Shown one piece after another: positions 6,156-12,391 of a DNA stretch of 17,780 bases; within the stretch, counting starts at the first letter, position 1; every line of letters begins with the position of its first letter. The position numbers and the translations under genes are program-made. Source of the DNA: Scatomorpha gallistercoris (GTDB taxonomy: Bacteria > Bacillota > Clostridia > Oscillospirales > Oscillospiraceae); the NCBI GenBank assembly GCA_018713005.1, contig DVFX01000003.1, positions 1 through 17,780 of the forward strand. Direction: 5' to 3'. The notes under the pieces were generated by a model, which worked only from the letters and a program-made list of their open reading frames with translations, did not search any database and was not told where the DNA came from.

Positions 6156-6495
6156 ATCTCTCCGGCAGGGGTATGGGGCCAAGGTTCACGACATGGCCTA
6201 TGAGGTAGGCCGAGGGCAGGGTACCGGCGGGTATCATCATGTCCAGACGGCGCAGGGCGCGGTTAAGCGTGAGAAAGTGAGAGTTCCCGGCCCAGTCCTC
6301 GCAGTATTGGCGTATAAACACGCCGCGCGAGAGCATAAAAAGCCCCACGTCGCCGTCGTAGAGCGCCCCGCCGCGGCTTATGTAGGCGAGGCCGCCCCGC
6401 TCAATATACGGCGAGCATTCGTCGTCGTTCACACCGATGGCGAAGTCGGCCCGGACGCCGCGCGGCAGCTCGCAAATTATCTCGAACGGAAGCAT
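6154..6495 (-). CDS. Stand-alone S24/LexA-like domain protein lacking catalytic residues
   Basis: The 113-residue protein resembles the C-terminal S24 peptidase domain of LexA and CI-type repressors. It shows 'ADFAIGVNDDECSPYIERGGLAYI' (about residues 16-39), then 'LYDGDVGLFMLSRGVFIRQY' and 'HFLTLNR', in the order of the family pattern. The GDSM motif that carries the catalytic Ser reads DDEC, with Glu at the Ser position, and the catalytic Lys position is Arg (R62). Self-cleavage is therefore unlikely. There is no helix-turn-helix, so it is not a classical repressor. ATG at 6493-6495 is preferred over a GTG three codons earlier because GAGGT lies seven bases before it. It is convergent with the DUF308 gene and divergent from the nitroreductase. 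Confidence 0.72.
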   Translation of the reverse strand: MLPFEIICELPRGVRADFAIGVNDDECSPYIERGGLAYISRGGALYDGDVGLFMLSRGVFIRQYCEDWAGNSHFLTLNRALRRLDMMIPAGTLPSAYLIGHVVNLGPIPLPER

Positions 6496-6513
6496 TTTGA
6501 ACACCTCGAAAAG

Positions 6514-6543
6514 ATGATATCATCCGGCGGCGGCGCTCGTCAA
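6514..6543 (-). promoter_or_regulatory. Promoter of the S24-like gene, -10 inside a palindrome
   Basis: On the minus strand TTGACG (6538-6543), an 18-base spacer and TATCAT (6514-6519) with TGA before it form an extended -10 promoter. The -10 sits in the perfect palindrome GATGATATCATC (6513-6524), a possible operator. Confidence 0.7.
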
Positions 6544-6548
6544 TCCTG

Positions 6549-6577
6549 TTGCGAAAATGTGCCGGACGGTGTAAAAT
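6549..6577 (+). promoter_or_regulatory. Promoter of the nitroreductase gene
   Basis: TTGCGA (6549-6554), 17 bases, TAAAAT (6572-6577). It is divergent from the S24-like gene promoter, with only five bases between the two -35 elements, so the two promoters could influence each other. Confidence 0.65.
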
Positions 6578-6607
6578 GAGCGTACAAATTGCATGGAGGT
6601 GCAAGTT

Positions 6608-7129
6608 ATGAACACAGCTTATGAGAGCTTGCTGACGCGCCGCAGCGTACGCAAGTATAAACCGGAACAGATAACGGACGCGGAACTCGAAGCCGTGCTG
6701 AAGGCCGGCACCTACGCGCCGACCGCCATGGGCAAGCAGTCCCCGCTGATAATCGCCGTACAGGATGAGGCCGACCTCAAGCGCCTGAGCGCACTCAACG
6801 CCCAGATAATGGGCACGAAGAGCGACCCCTTCTATGGCGCGCCGACGGCCGTGCTTGTGCTGGCGCAGTCCGGAAACCGCAACGGCGTACAGGACGCCTC
6901 CCTTGTCCTGGGCAACATGTTCAACGCCGCCCACGCGCTGGGGCTCGGCTCCTGCTGGATCAACCGCGCGAAAGAGACCTTCGACCTGCCCGAGGGCCGT
7001 GAGCTCCTGCACAAGTGGGGCGTCGAGGGCGACTGGGAAGGAGTAGGCTACTGCATCCTGGGCTATCCGGACGGCGAAGCGCCCGCACCTGCGGTGCGCA
7101 AAGAGGGATACGTCAAAATCATAAAATGA
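6608..7129 (+). CDS. Nitroreductase family FMN oxidoreductase
   Basis: The 173-residue protein is a short nitroreductase-fold enzyme. It shows the N-terminal FMN phosphate-binding pattern 'LLTRRSVRKYKPEQI' (about residues 7-21), 'AGTYAPTAMGKQSP' (about 34-47), and the C-terminal 'ALGLGSCWINRA' and 'GYCILGYPDG' segments. These enzymes use NAD(P)H and FMN to reduce nitro groups, quinones or related electron acceptors; the natural substrate cannot be read from sequence. ATG at 6608 follows GGAGGT by seven bases; an upstream ATG at 6593 lies before this site and is rejected. It has its own promoter and ends at a bidirectional terminator, so it is a single-gene unit. Confidence 0.93.
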   Translation: MNTAYESLLTRRSVRKYKPEQITDAELEAVLKAGTYAPTAMGKQSPLIIAVQDEADLKRLSALNAQIMGTKSDPFYGAPTAVLVLAQSGNRNGVQDASLVLGNMFNAAHALGLGSCWINRAKETFDLPEGRELLHKWGVEGDWEGVGYCILGYPDGEAPAPAVRKEGYVKIIK

Positions 7130-7131
7130 GT

Positions 7132-7169
7132 AAAAAGGCCGGCGGCGCTGCCCGCCGGCACTTTTATTT
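7132..7169 (+). terminator. Bidirectional terminator between the nitroreductase and the GT-C-like gene
   Basis: GCCGGCGG (7138-7145) pairs with CCGCCGGC (7152-7159) around a 6-base loop. It is flanked by five As on the left (7132-7136) and by CTTTTATTT on the right, so it has a T-run in either direction. It serves both convergent genes. Confidence 0.88.
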
Positions 7170-9122
7170 AACGGCGTACAGGCGGCACTCGGGGTTTTCA
7201 AACACGCATTCGAGATTTGCCGCAAACCACTCCTCGTCGATGTCGTAGCTGCCGCGCTCGTAGGAGCTGATGAGGACGTAGTCCACCGAGTAGGCCGCCG
7301 AGACCCGCTTGAAGTTCGCTTCAGGCTGCTCGTAGGCTAAGGTCAGGTCGAGCTCGCGCGTGGAGTAATCCAGGCCGTGGTAGTAGAGGAAGCTCGGCGA
7401 GCCGCAGACGATGCTCCTGCCTGTGAGCATGGCCACGGCGTTGTTGTGGTTGGTGGCCGTCATGAATACCGCGTCGGCGGTCGTGTTTGTGTTTATATAC
7501 TCTGCGAGCTCAACCTGCTCTGCGCTGACCACCTGATAGCCGCTCTCCACAAACCCTGACAGGCTCAGGTGATCGCCGGAGACATACTCGCGCGCAAGCG
7601 TGAGCGCTCCGGAGGTGAACACCGCGAAGGCGCAGATAAATGCCAGCGATGCGTTAGATAAGCGCCTCGGCTTGTCCGCGCCGGAGCTCAGCCGGTCCCA
7701 TATGCCGCAGGCGTATTCGGAGACCAGGCCGCAGCTGAGCGCGAACCAGACGAACAGCAGCTTGTTGTTGTCATATGTGTTCGGCTGAAAGACCACAAAT
7801 TCACTTATGGCCCACAGCAGCAATGCCCCGCCGTAGAAGAGCCTGCTCTCGCGGCGAGCGCAGATGAAGGCGGGGAGCAGCAGGATAAATATCAGGCCCA
7901 GGTTTTTTATATAGAACCAGAGCCAGGAGTCGAGCTCGTTGGCCCAGTTCCAGTGCAGGCGCAGGAACCCGCCGCTCCCGGCCTGGCGGAAGGTGAAGGC
8001 CACGAGCTGCGGCGCGGCTATGATTACCGCGAGCAGGCCGTATCCGGCGAAGGAGAGCAGGCGCCGCCGCCAACCCGGCTCCGGGCGGCGGAACTGGCGC
8101 ACATATTCGGCGCAGAGCAGGAAGAGGGATATGACGCCGAGGGCCAGGAAACTGTGCGTGTGTACGAGCGGCATGCAGCCGGCCAGCACCCCCAGCGGCA
8201 GGAAAAGCCGCGTTTCGCGCCCCATAGACGCGCGGTAGAGCAGCGCGAGCGCCGGGAAGAGCAGCGCCCAGCCGAAGAGAGTAGCCCGCTGCGGCACAAG
8301 CATGTCCGCAATAGGGTTTACCCAGCGCAGGCCCAGAGAGGTCTGGTTGGTCGGCGTCTCGTAGAAGCCGTGCATGAGCCCGCTCCAGTTCTCCGCGCCG
8401 TTCACTTTCCAGAGGTCGAAGAGGTATGCAAAGCCAAAGCCGCCGCCGATGAAGAAGAGGTACGTTGCCAGCACGGAGGCCTTGCCACGGCCCAGCCAGG
8501 TCTCGAAGAGCCAGTACACTCCCACGACCACCGCCGCGGCGGCGTAGAACATGGGCAGCAGGGCGGAGAAGCGCAGGGAGCAGCCGAGCGTATAGAAAGT
8601 TGAGCTCACACTGTCGCAGAGGAAGGGCTATCCGACATCGGCTCCGGGCATGATTGAATACTCGGGCGGGAAGGTCTGCTGCACGGATATGCTCGTGATG
8701 AAACCCAGGTGCATGCACATGTCGCCGAAGGTGCTCTGGCCGGAGTGGAGAGAGCCGTCCGAGGCGGGCGTTATTATGTGATTGAACATCAGCACCCAGA
8801 TGAGCAGCACCAGAGGCGCGCAGACCGTGACGGCGCGCCAATCGGGCTTGAAGCGCCCGGGACGGCTGAGCCTCGTCCGGGTGCGGCGGAAGAGAGCCGC
8901 AAACAGCCCGATAAGGGCGCAAAGCGCGGCGGCGAGCAGCTGGCTCAGTACCGTGAAGCCCAGCACAAACGAAAACAGCGCCGGCAGCCACATAAGCATA
9001 GCCAGACCGGCCGCCAGGCCGAGGGCCGTACCGCCTACCCCGCCTTCAGGCAGGACGCGCCGGGCGACGAGAAAGCCAGATATTATGTAAACTAATATGT
9101 AGAGCAGGGCCAGAAATTCCAT
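7164..9122 (-). pseudogene. GT-C-like polytopic membrane protein gene interrupted by an in-frame TAG
   Basis: One continuous frame of 653 codons encodes a large membrane protein but contains TAG at 8628-8630. The first 164 codons begin MEFLALLYILVYIISGF. The remaining 487 residues continue without a frame change, and reading across the stop gives '...IMPGADVG-x-PFLCDSVSSTFYTLG', where a Tyr would fit. About a dozen hydrophobic segments, an acidic first outer loop with 'FGDMCMHLGF', and a soluble C-terminal domain ('ELAEYINTNTTADAVFMTA', 'DYVLISSYERG') resemble GT-C-type glycosyltransferases using lipid-linked sugars. The start ATG at 9120-9122 has GGAGGAG next to it. The GTG at 8609 has no ribosome site, so independent restart is unlikely. 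The rest of the frame shows no decay, so the mutation is recent, tolerated by read-through, or a sequencing error. Confidence 0.8.
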
Positions 9123-9205
9123 TTTCTCCTCCGTGAGTTTTGCGAAAGTGGTGTCCGGGAGGCGCAAGCGCACAGCTCAGGACCGCTCAAGTTCTGCGCG
9201 GGCAT

Positions 9206-9234
9206 ATTATATCACAATGCAGCGCGGGCTGAAA
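9206..9234 (-). promoter_or_regulatory. Promoter of the GT-C-like gene
   Basis: On the minus strand TTTCAG (9229-9234), 17 bases, TATAAT (9206-9211) with TGA directly before it (extended -10). The -10 is consensus and the -35 is weak. Leader length to the start codon is about 75 bases. Confidence 0.7.
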
Positions 9235-9367
9235 GCAGATTGTGAACCGTTCGCTAGATATACCGGGTGAGGGTATGCCGGGCGGCCACTGGGAAACAAA
9301 AGCGCTCCGGAATCGTCTCTATTATGCACAAATCAGCGGCCGTGGCCCTGACAAGCGGCATATTTAC

Positions 9368-9396
9368 TTGATTTTTTCATAATTTTAGTGTAGAGT
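9368..9396 (+). promoter_or_regulatory. Promoter of the flippase-mazG genes
   Basis: TTGATT (9368-9373), 17 bases, TAGAGT (9391-9396). It is a moderate match to the housekeeping consensus and lies 45 bases before the TTG start codon. Confidence 0.6.
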
Positions 9397-9440
9397 ATGC
9401 AGTCGATGCCGCCTGGACTCAGTTAGGAGGAGAGAAGAAC

Positions 9441-11039
9441 TTGGCCGAACCCAAAAAGCAGAACTATCTCCACGGCGCGGCGATACTGGCCGCCGGCGTT
9501 GTCATAATGAAGATACTCGGCGCGATTTACAAGATTCCGCTGGGCAACATACTTGGCGACGAAGGCTACGCCCACTTCCTCGTGGCCTACAATATATACA
9601 GTGTGTTCCTTACCCTGGCCACCGCGGGCCTGCCCGTGGCGCTCTCGCGCATGATAAGCGAGGCCAACACGATGAACCGTCCGAACCAGGTCAGGCGCAT
9701 ATTTTCAGTGGCCTGGTGGACCTTTTTCGTCCTCGGCGTGGTGTGTACCCTGGCCATGGCCCTTTTCCCGAGCCAGCTCGCCGACTCGCTCAACGACATT
9801 GAGGCCTCCAGGAGCATCTTCGTCCTCTCTCCGGCCGTGCTGCTGGTCTGCCTGACCAGCGCCTACCGCGGCTACTGCCAGGGGCATGAGAACATGACCC
9901 CGACCACTGTCGGCCAGGTGCTTGAAGTGCTGGCCAAGGTCATAGCGGGCCTGGCCCTCGCCTGGTACCTCACCTCCGCCGGATACAGCCTGCCGACGGC
10001 TTCCGCCGGAGCCATCTTCGGCGTCACGGTGGGCAGCCTGGTCGCGCTGGCCTACATGTTTATCTACAAGCGCCGCCGCTACGCCTCCGGCGAGCGCGGC
10101 TCCGACGCGCCGGAGAGCCGCGGCAAAGTGCTCCGCACCCTGCTGCGCATAGGTATACCCATCACCCTGGGCTCCAGCGTGCTTTCGCTCATCAACCTGG
10201 TTGACTCCGGGCTGTGCATGGGCAGGCTGCAGGACGCCGCCGGCTTCACTTACCAGGAGGCCACGGTGCTCTACGGCGTCTACGGCAAGGCACAGACGCT
10301 CTATAACCTGCCCGCGAGCTTCATAACCCCGCTCACCATCTCCGTCGTACCCGCAATCGCGGCCGCAATGGCCCTGCGCCACCGCGGCGACGCGAGCCGC
10401 ATCGCTGAGAACTCGATGCGCATCGCCGCCGTTATCGCCCTGCCCATGGGCGTGGGCCTGAGCGTGCTTGCAGACCCCATCATGAACACGGTGTACCCCG
10501 ACAGCCACGCCTCAGGCGGACTGCTGCTGACCATAATGGGCATAGCCAGCTTCTTTGTCTGTATGGCGCTGATGATGAATGCCATACTGCAGGCGGGCGG
10601 AAACGAAAAGTACCCCATCTACTCCATGCTGGTCGGCGGTGTGGTCAAGGTCGCGGTGAACTGGGTGCTTGTTGCAAACCCCGACATAAACATCATCGGC
10701 GCTCCCATAGGCACGCTGAGCTGCTATGTGGTCATGTGTGTAATGAACTACATCTTCATGTGCCGCCGCCTGCCGGAGCGGCCCTCCCTGGGCCGTATAC
10801 TGCTGCGCCCGGCCATCGCCTGCGCGGCGATGGGGCTCAGCGCCTGGGCCGTCTACGGCCTTTGCTACCGCTTCCTCGGCGAGGGCGGGCTGCATATGGC
10901 CATAGCTATGGTCGCTGCCATCGGCGTCGCCGTAGTCGTGTACTTCGTGCTGGTCGTGGCCCTGCGCGCCATCACCTACGAGGACATGAAGCTCATACCC
11001 AAGGGAGAAAAGCTCGCGCGCATTCTGCACATTCGATAA
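9441..11039 (+). CDS. SpoVB/MurJ-type polysaccharide flippase (MOP superfamily)
   Basis: The 532-residue membrane protein belongs to the MVF/SpoVB branch of the MOP exporter superfamily. It has about 14 hydrophobic segments and the family patterns 'GAAILAAGVVIMKILGAIYKIPLGNILGD' across residues 11-40, 'ATAGLPVALSRMISEA' and 'LTSAYRGYCQGHENMTPTTVGQVLE'. Members flip lipid-linked precursors of peptidoglycan or other envelope polymers; SpoVB acts in spore cortex formation, while YtgP-like members act in vegetative cells. The start is TTG at 9441 with GGAGG ten bases before it. It is followed by mazG after 12 bases, the order known from the yabM-yabN region of Bacillus. Whether it is the sporulation or the vegetative version cannot be decided from sequence. 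Confidence 0.92.
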   Translation: MAEPKKQNYLHGAAILAAGVVIMKILGAIYKIPLGNILGDEGYAHFLVAYNIYSVFLTLATAGLPVALSRMISEANTMNRPNQVRRIFSVAWWTFFVLGVVCTLAMALFPSQLADSLNDIEASRSIFVLSPAVLLVCLTSAYRGYCQGHENMTPTTVGQVLEVLAKVIAGLALAWYLTSAGYSLPTASAGAIFGVTVGSLVALAYMFIYKRRRYASGERGSDAPESRGKVLRTLLRIGIPITLGSSVLSLINLVDSGLCMGRLQDAAGFTYQEATVLYGVYGKAQTLYNLPASFITPLTISVVPAIAAAMALRHRGDASRIAENSMRIAAVIALPMGVGLSVLADPIMNTVYPDSHASGGLLLTIMGIASFFVCMALMMNAILQAGGNEKYPIYSMLVGGVVKVAVNWVLVANPDINIIGAPIGTLSCYVVMCVMNYIFMCRRLPERPSLGRILLRPAIACAAMGLSAWAVYGLCYRFLGEGGLHMAIAMVAAIGVAVVVYFVLVVALRAITYEDMKLIPKGEKLARILHIR

Positions 11040-11051
11040 GGAGTGGGATAT

Positions 11052-11882
11052 ATGGTAGACTGGACCTACAAGGACAAGTACGACCTGAACGACTTTATTC
11101 ACATCATAGACGTGCTGCGTTCCCCCGGCGGCTGCCCCTGGGATATCAAGCAGACGCACGAGAGCCTCAAGCGCAATGCCGTCGAAGAGGCCTACGAGGT
11201 CTGCGACGCCATAGACGAGGGCAGCATGGAGCACCTGCGCGAAGAGCTGGGCGACCTGCTGATGCAGGTCATCTTCCACGCGAGCATCGAGAAGGAGCGC
11301 GGCGGCTTCGACCTTGACGACGTTTCCGACGAGGCCGTCAAAAAGCTTGTCCACCGCCACCCGCACGTCTTTGCCGACGTGAAGGCGGACACGCCCGACG
11401 AGGTGCTCGCCAACTGGGACGCCATAAAGCGCGCCGACCGCGGCCAGCAGAGCGTTGCCAGCGCCATGGACGGCATACCGCGCGGCCTGCCCGGCCTGAT
11501 GCGCTCCGAGAAGATACAGAACAAGGCCGCGAAGGTCGGCTTTGACTGGCCGGAGGTCTCCGGCGCTATGGACAAGCTCCGTGAAGAGGTCGGGGAGCTG
11601 CAGGAGGGTATAGACGCCGGGGATATTGAGAATATTAAGGAAGAACTCGGCGACGTGCTCTTCTCCGCAGTAAACGTCGCCCGCTTCTACAAGCTCGACA
11701 GCGAGGAGCTTATGCACTCGGCCTGCGCCAAGTTTATCCGCCGCTTCAAATACCTCGAGGAGCACGCAGCGGAAAAGGGCATGCGGCTTGAGGACATGTC
11801 CCTCGGCCAGCTTGAGGAGATATATCAGCAGGGCCGCCGAGACCTGGAGGGCAAGGAGCCCGTCCCGGTGCAGTTTGACTGA
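11052..11882 (+). CDS. mazG: Nucleoside triphosphate pyrophosphohydrolase MazG
   Basis: MazG hydrolyses (d)NTPs to the monophosphate and pyrophosphate, removing aberrant nucleotides. The 276-residue protein has two MazG domains. The first has 'GGCPWDIKQTHESL' (about residues 26-39), then the metal-binding EE...E..D motif 'EEAYEV...REELGDLL' (about 45-70). The second has 'LREEVGELQEG...KEELGDVLFSAVNVARF' (about 178-215). It lacks the long N-terminal methylase domain of Bacillus YabN. ATG at 11052 is chosen because AAGGAG (11038-11043) lies eight bases before it; a GTG at 11043 overlaps that site. It is co-transcribed with the flippase gene, 12 bases away. Confidence 0.96.
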   Translation: MVDWTYKDKYDLNDFIHIIDVLRSPGGCPWDIKQTHESLKRNAVEEAYEVCDAIDEGSMEHLREELGDLLMQVIFHASIEKERGGFDLDDVSDEAVKKLVHRHPHVFADVKADTPDEVLANWDAIKRADRGQQSVASAMDGIPRGLPGLMRSEKIQNKAAKVGFDWPEVSGAMDKLREEVGELQEGIDAGDIENIKEELGDVLFSAVNVARFYKLDSEELMHSACAKFIRRFKYLEEHAAEKGMRLEDMSLGQLEEIYQQGRRDLEGKEPVPVQFD

Positions 11883-11894
11883 TGAGTTATCCGC

Positions 11895-11923
11895 TTGCCT
11901 GCGGGTTTCACATACATTATAAT
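11895..11923 (+). promoter_or_regulatory. Promoter of the HU gene
   Basis: TTGCCT (11895-11900), 17 bases, TATAAT (11918-11923). It starts 13 bases after the mazG stop and leaves a leader of about 20 bases, so HU is expressed independently of the upstream operon. Confidence 0.82.
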
Positions 11924-11950
11924 TTATCAGAAAATTCAGGAGGAATACCA

Positions 11951-12226
11951 ATGAACAAGGCTGAACTCATAGCCGCTGTTGCGGAAAAGTCCGGAATCAG
12001 CAAAAAGGACGCCGAAAAGGCCGTCACCGCCACCTTTGACGCCATCACCGAGGAACTCGTCGCCGGCGGCAAGGTCGCCCTCGTGGGCTTCGGCAGCTTC
12101 GATGTAAAGACCCGCGCCGAGCGCGTCGGCCGCAATCCCCGCACCCGCGAGGAGATAACCATCCCCGCTTCCCGCACCCCGCAGTTCAAGGCCGGCAAGG
12201 CCCTCAAGGACGCCGTTGCGAAATAA
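11951..12226 (+). CDS. hup: DNA-binding protein HU
   Basis: This 91-residue protein is a typical HU: helix-turn-helix dimer core (MNKAELIAAVAEKSGISKKD), the 'VGFGSF' turn (residues 45-50), and the arm with 'GRNPRTREEITIPAS' (60-74) that includes the intercalating Pro63. It ends with 'PQFKAGKALKDAVA'. HU homodimers bend and compact DNA without strong sequence preference. ATG at 11951 is preceded by AGGAGG at 11938-11943. It is a single-gene unit between its own promoter and a strong terminator, as expected for an abundant nucleoid protein. Confidence 0.97.
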   Translation: MNKAELIAAVAEKSGISKKDAEKAVTATFDAITEELVAGGKVALVGFGSFDVKTRAERVGRNPRTREEITIPASRTPQFKAGKALKDAVAK

Positions 12227-12240
12227 ACAATGCCCCTGGA

Positions 12241-12268
12241 AAAAGGCCGCCGCCCGGCGGCCTTTTTG
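12241..12268 (+). terminator. Terminator of the HU gene
   Basis: GGCCGCC (12246-12252) pairs with GGCGGCC (12257-12263) over a GCCC loop, followed by five Ts; five As precede the stem, so it could also work in reverse. Confidence 0.92.
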
Positions 12269-12290
12269 CCGCCGGGCGCGCTATCAGCTC

Positions 12291-12319
12291 TTGACAAGCC
12301 CTGTGCGCTCTGATATAAT
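12291..12319 (+). promoter_or_regulatory. Consensus promoter of the pyrimidine operon
   Basis: TTGACA (12291-12296), exactly 17 bases, TATAAT (12314-12319), with TGA before the -10. Both hexamers are perfect. Transcription should start near 12325-12327, only one to three bases before the ATG of a small leader ORF. A promoter this strong suggests that control is exerted after initiation. Confidence 0.92.
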
Positions 12320-12327
12320 ACGTCGAA

Positions 12328-12378
12328 ATGAGCCCGCGACGACGGGCTTTTAGTGCGCTTAGGCTCGCGGAGATTTGA
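12328..12378 (+). CDS. Putative 16-residue leader ORF ahead of pyrC (nearly leaderless)
   Basis: ATG at 12328 opens a 16-codon frame (MSPRRRAFSALRLAEI) that stops with TGA at 12376-12378, directly before the AAGGAGGG ribosome site of pyrC. No ribosome site precedes it because the RNA begins one to three bases upstream, so it would have to be translated as a leaderless message. The ORF covers a small hairpin. Its stop position next to the pyrC ribosome site would allow coupling. It could be chance; I give it as a candidate leader peptide, not as an established gene. Confidence 0.35.
   Translation: MSPRRRAFSALRLAEI
12331..12351 (+). promoter_or_regulatory. Hairpin at the 5' end of the pyr leader, possible attenuator
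   Basis: AGCCCG (12331-12336) pairs with CGGGCT (12343-12348) around a 6-base loop, followed by TTT so that a four-T run ends at 12351. It is short for an efficient terminator but sits at the very start of the transcript. No PyrR-binding consensus was recognised around it. Confidence 0.45.
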
Positions 12379-12391
12379 AAGGAGGGCCAAT

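Larger units (their letters stand above)
9123..9440. other. Divergent intergenic region (318 bases)
   Basis: No gene is seen here. It holds the promoter of the GT-C-like gene (minus strand, 9206-9234) and that of the flippase gene (plus strand, 9368-9396). The stretch between them (9236-9360) shows no repeat, hairpin with T-run or small ORF with a ribosome site that I can support. Confidence 0.6.

Noticed and set aside
8597..8609. GTG at 8609 as the start of an independent 481-residue gene
   Set aside because: No ribosome site precedes it, and the sequence on both sides of the TAG forms one membrane protein in a single frame. It is better described as one interrupted gene.
10512..11951. A 479-codon minus-strand frame opposite the flippase end and mazG
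   Set aside because: It is a mirror of real genes on the plus strand; its protein resembles no family and it spans the HU promoter.
12320..12391. PyrR-binding (antiterminator) site in the pyr leader
   Set aside because: I looked for the conserved PyrR-binding loop pattern and did not find it; the leader is also too short for the Bacillus three-hairpin arrangement.
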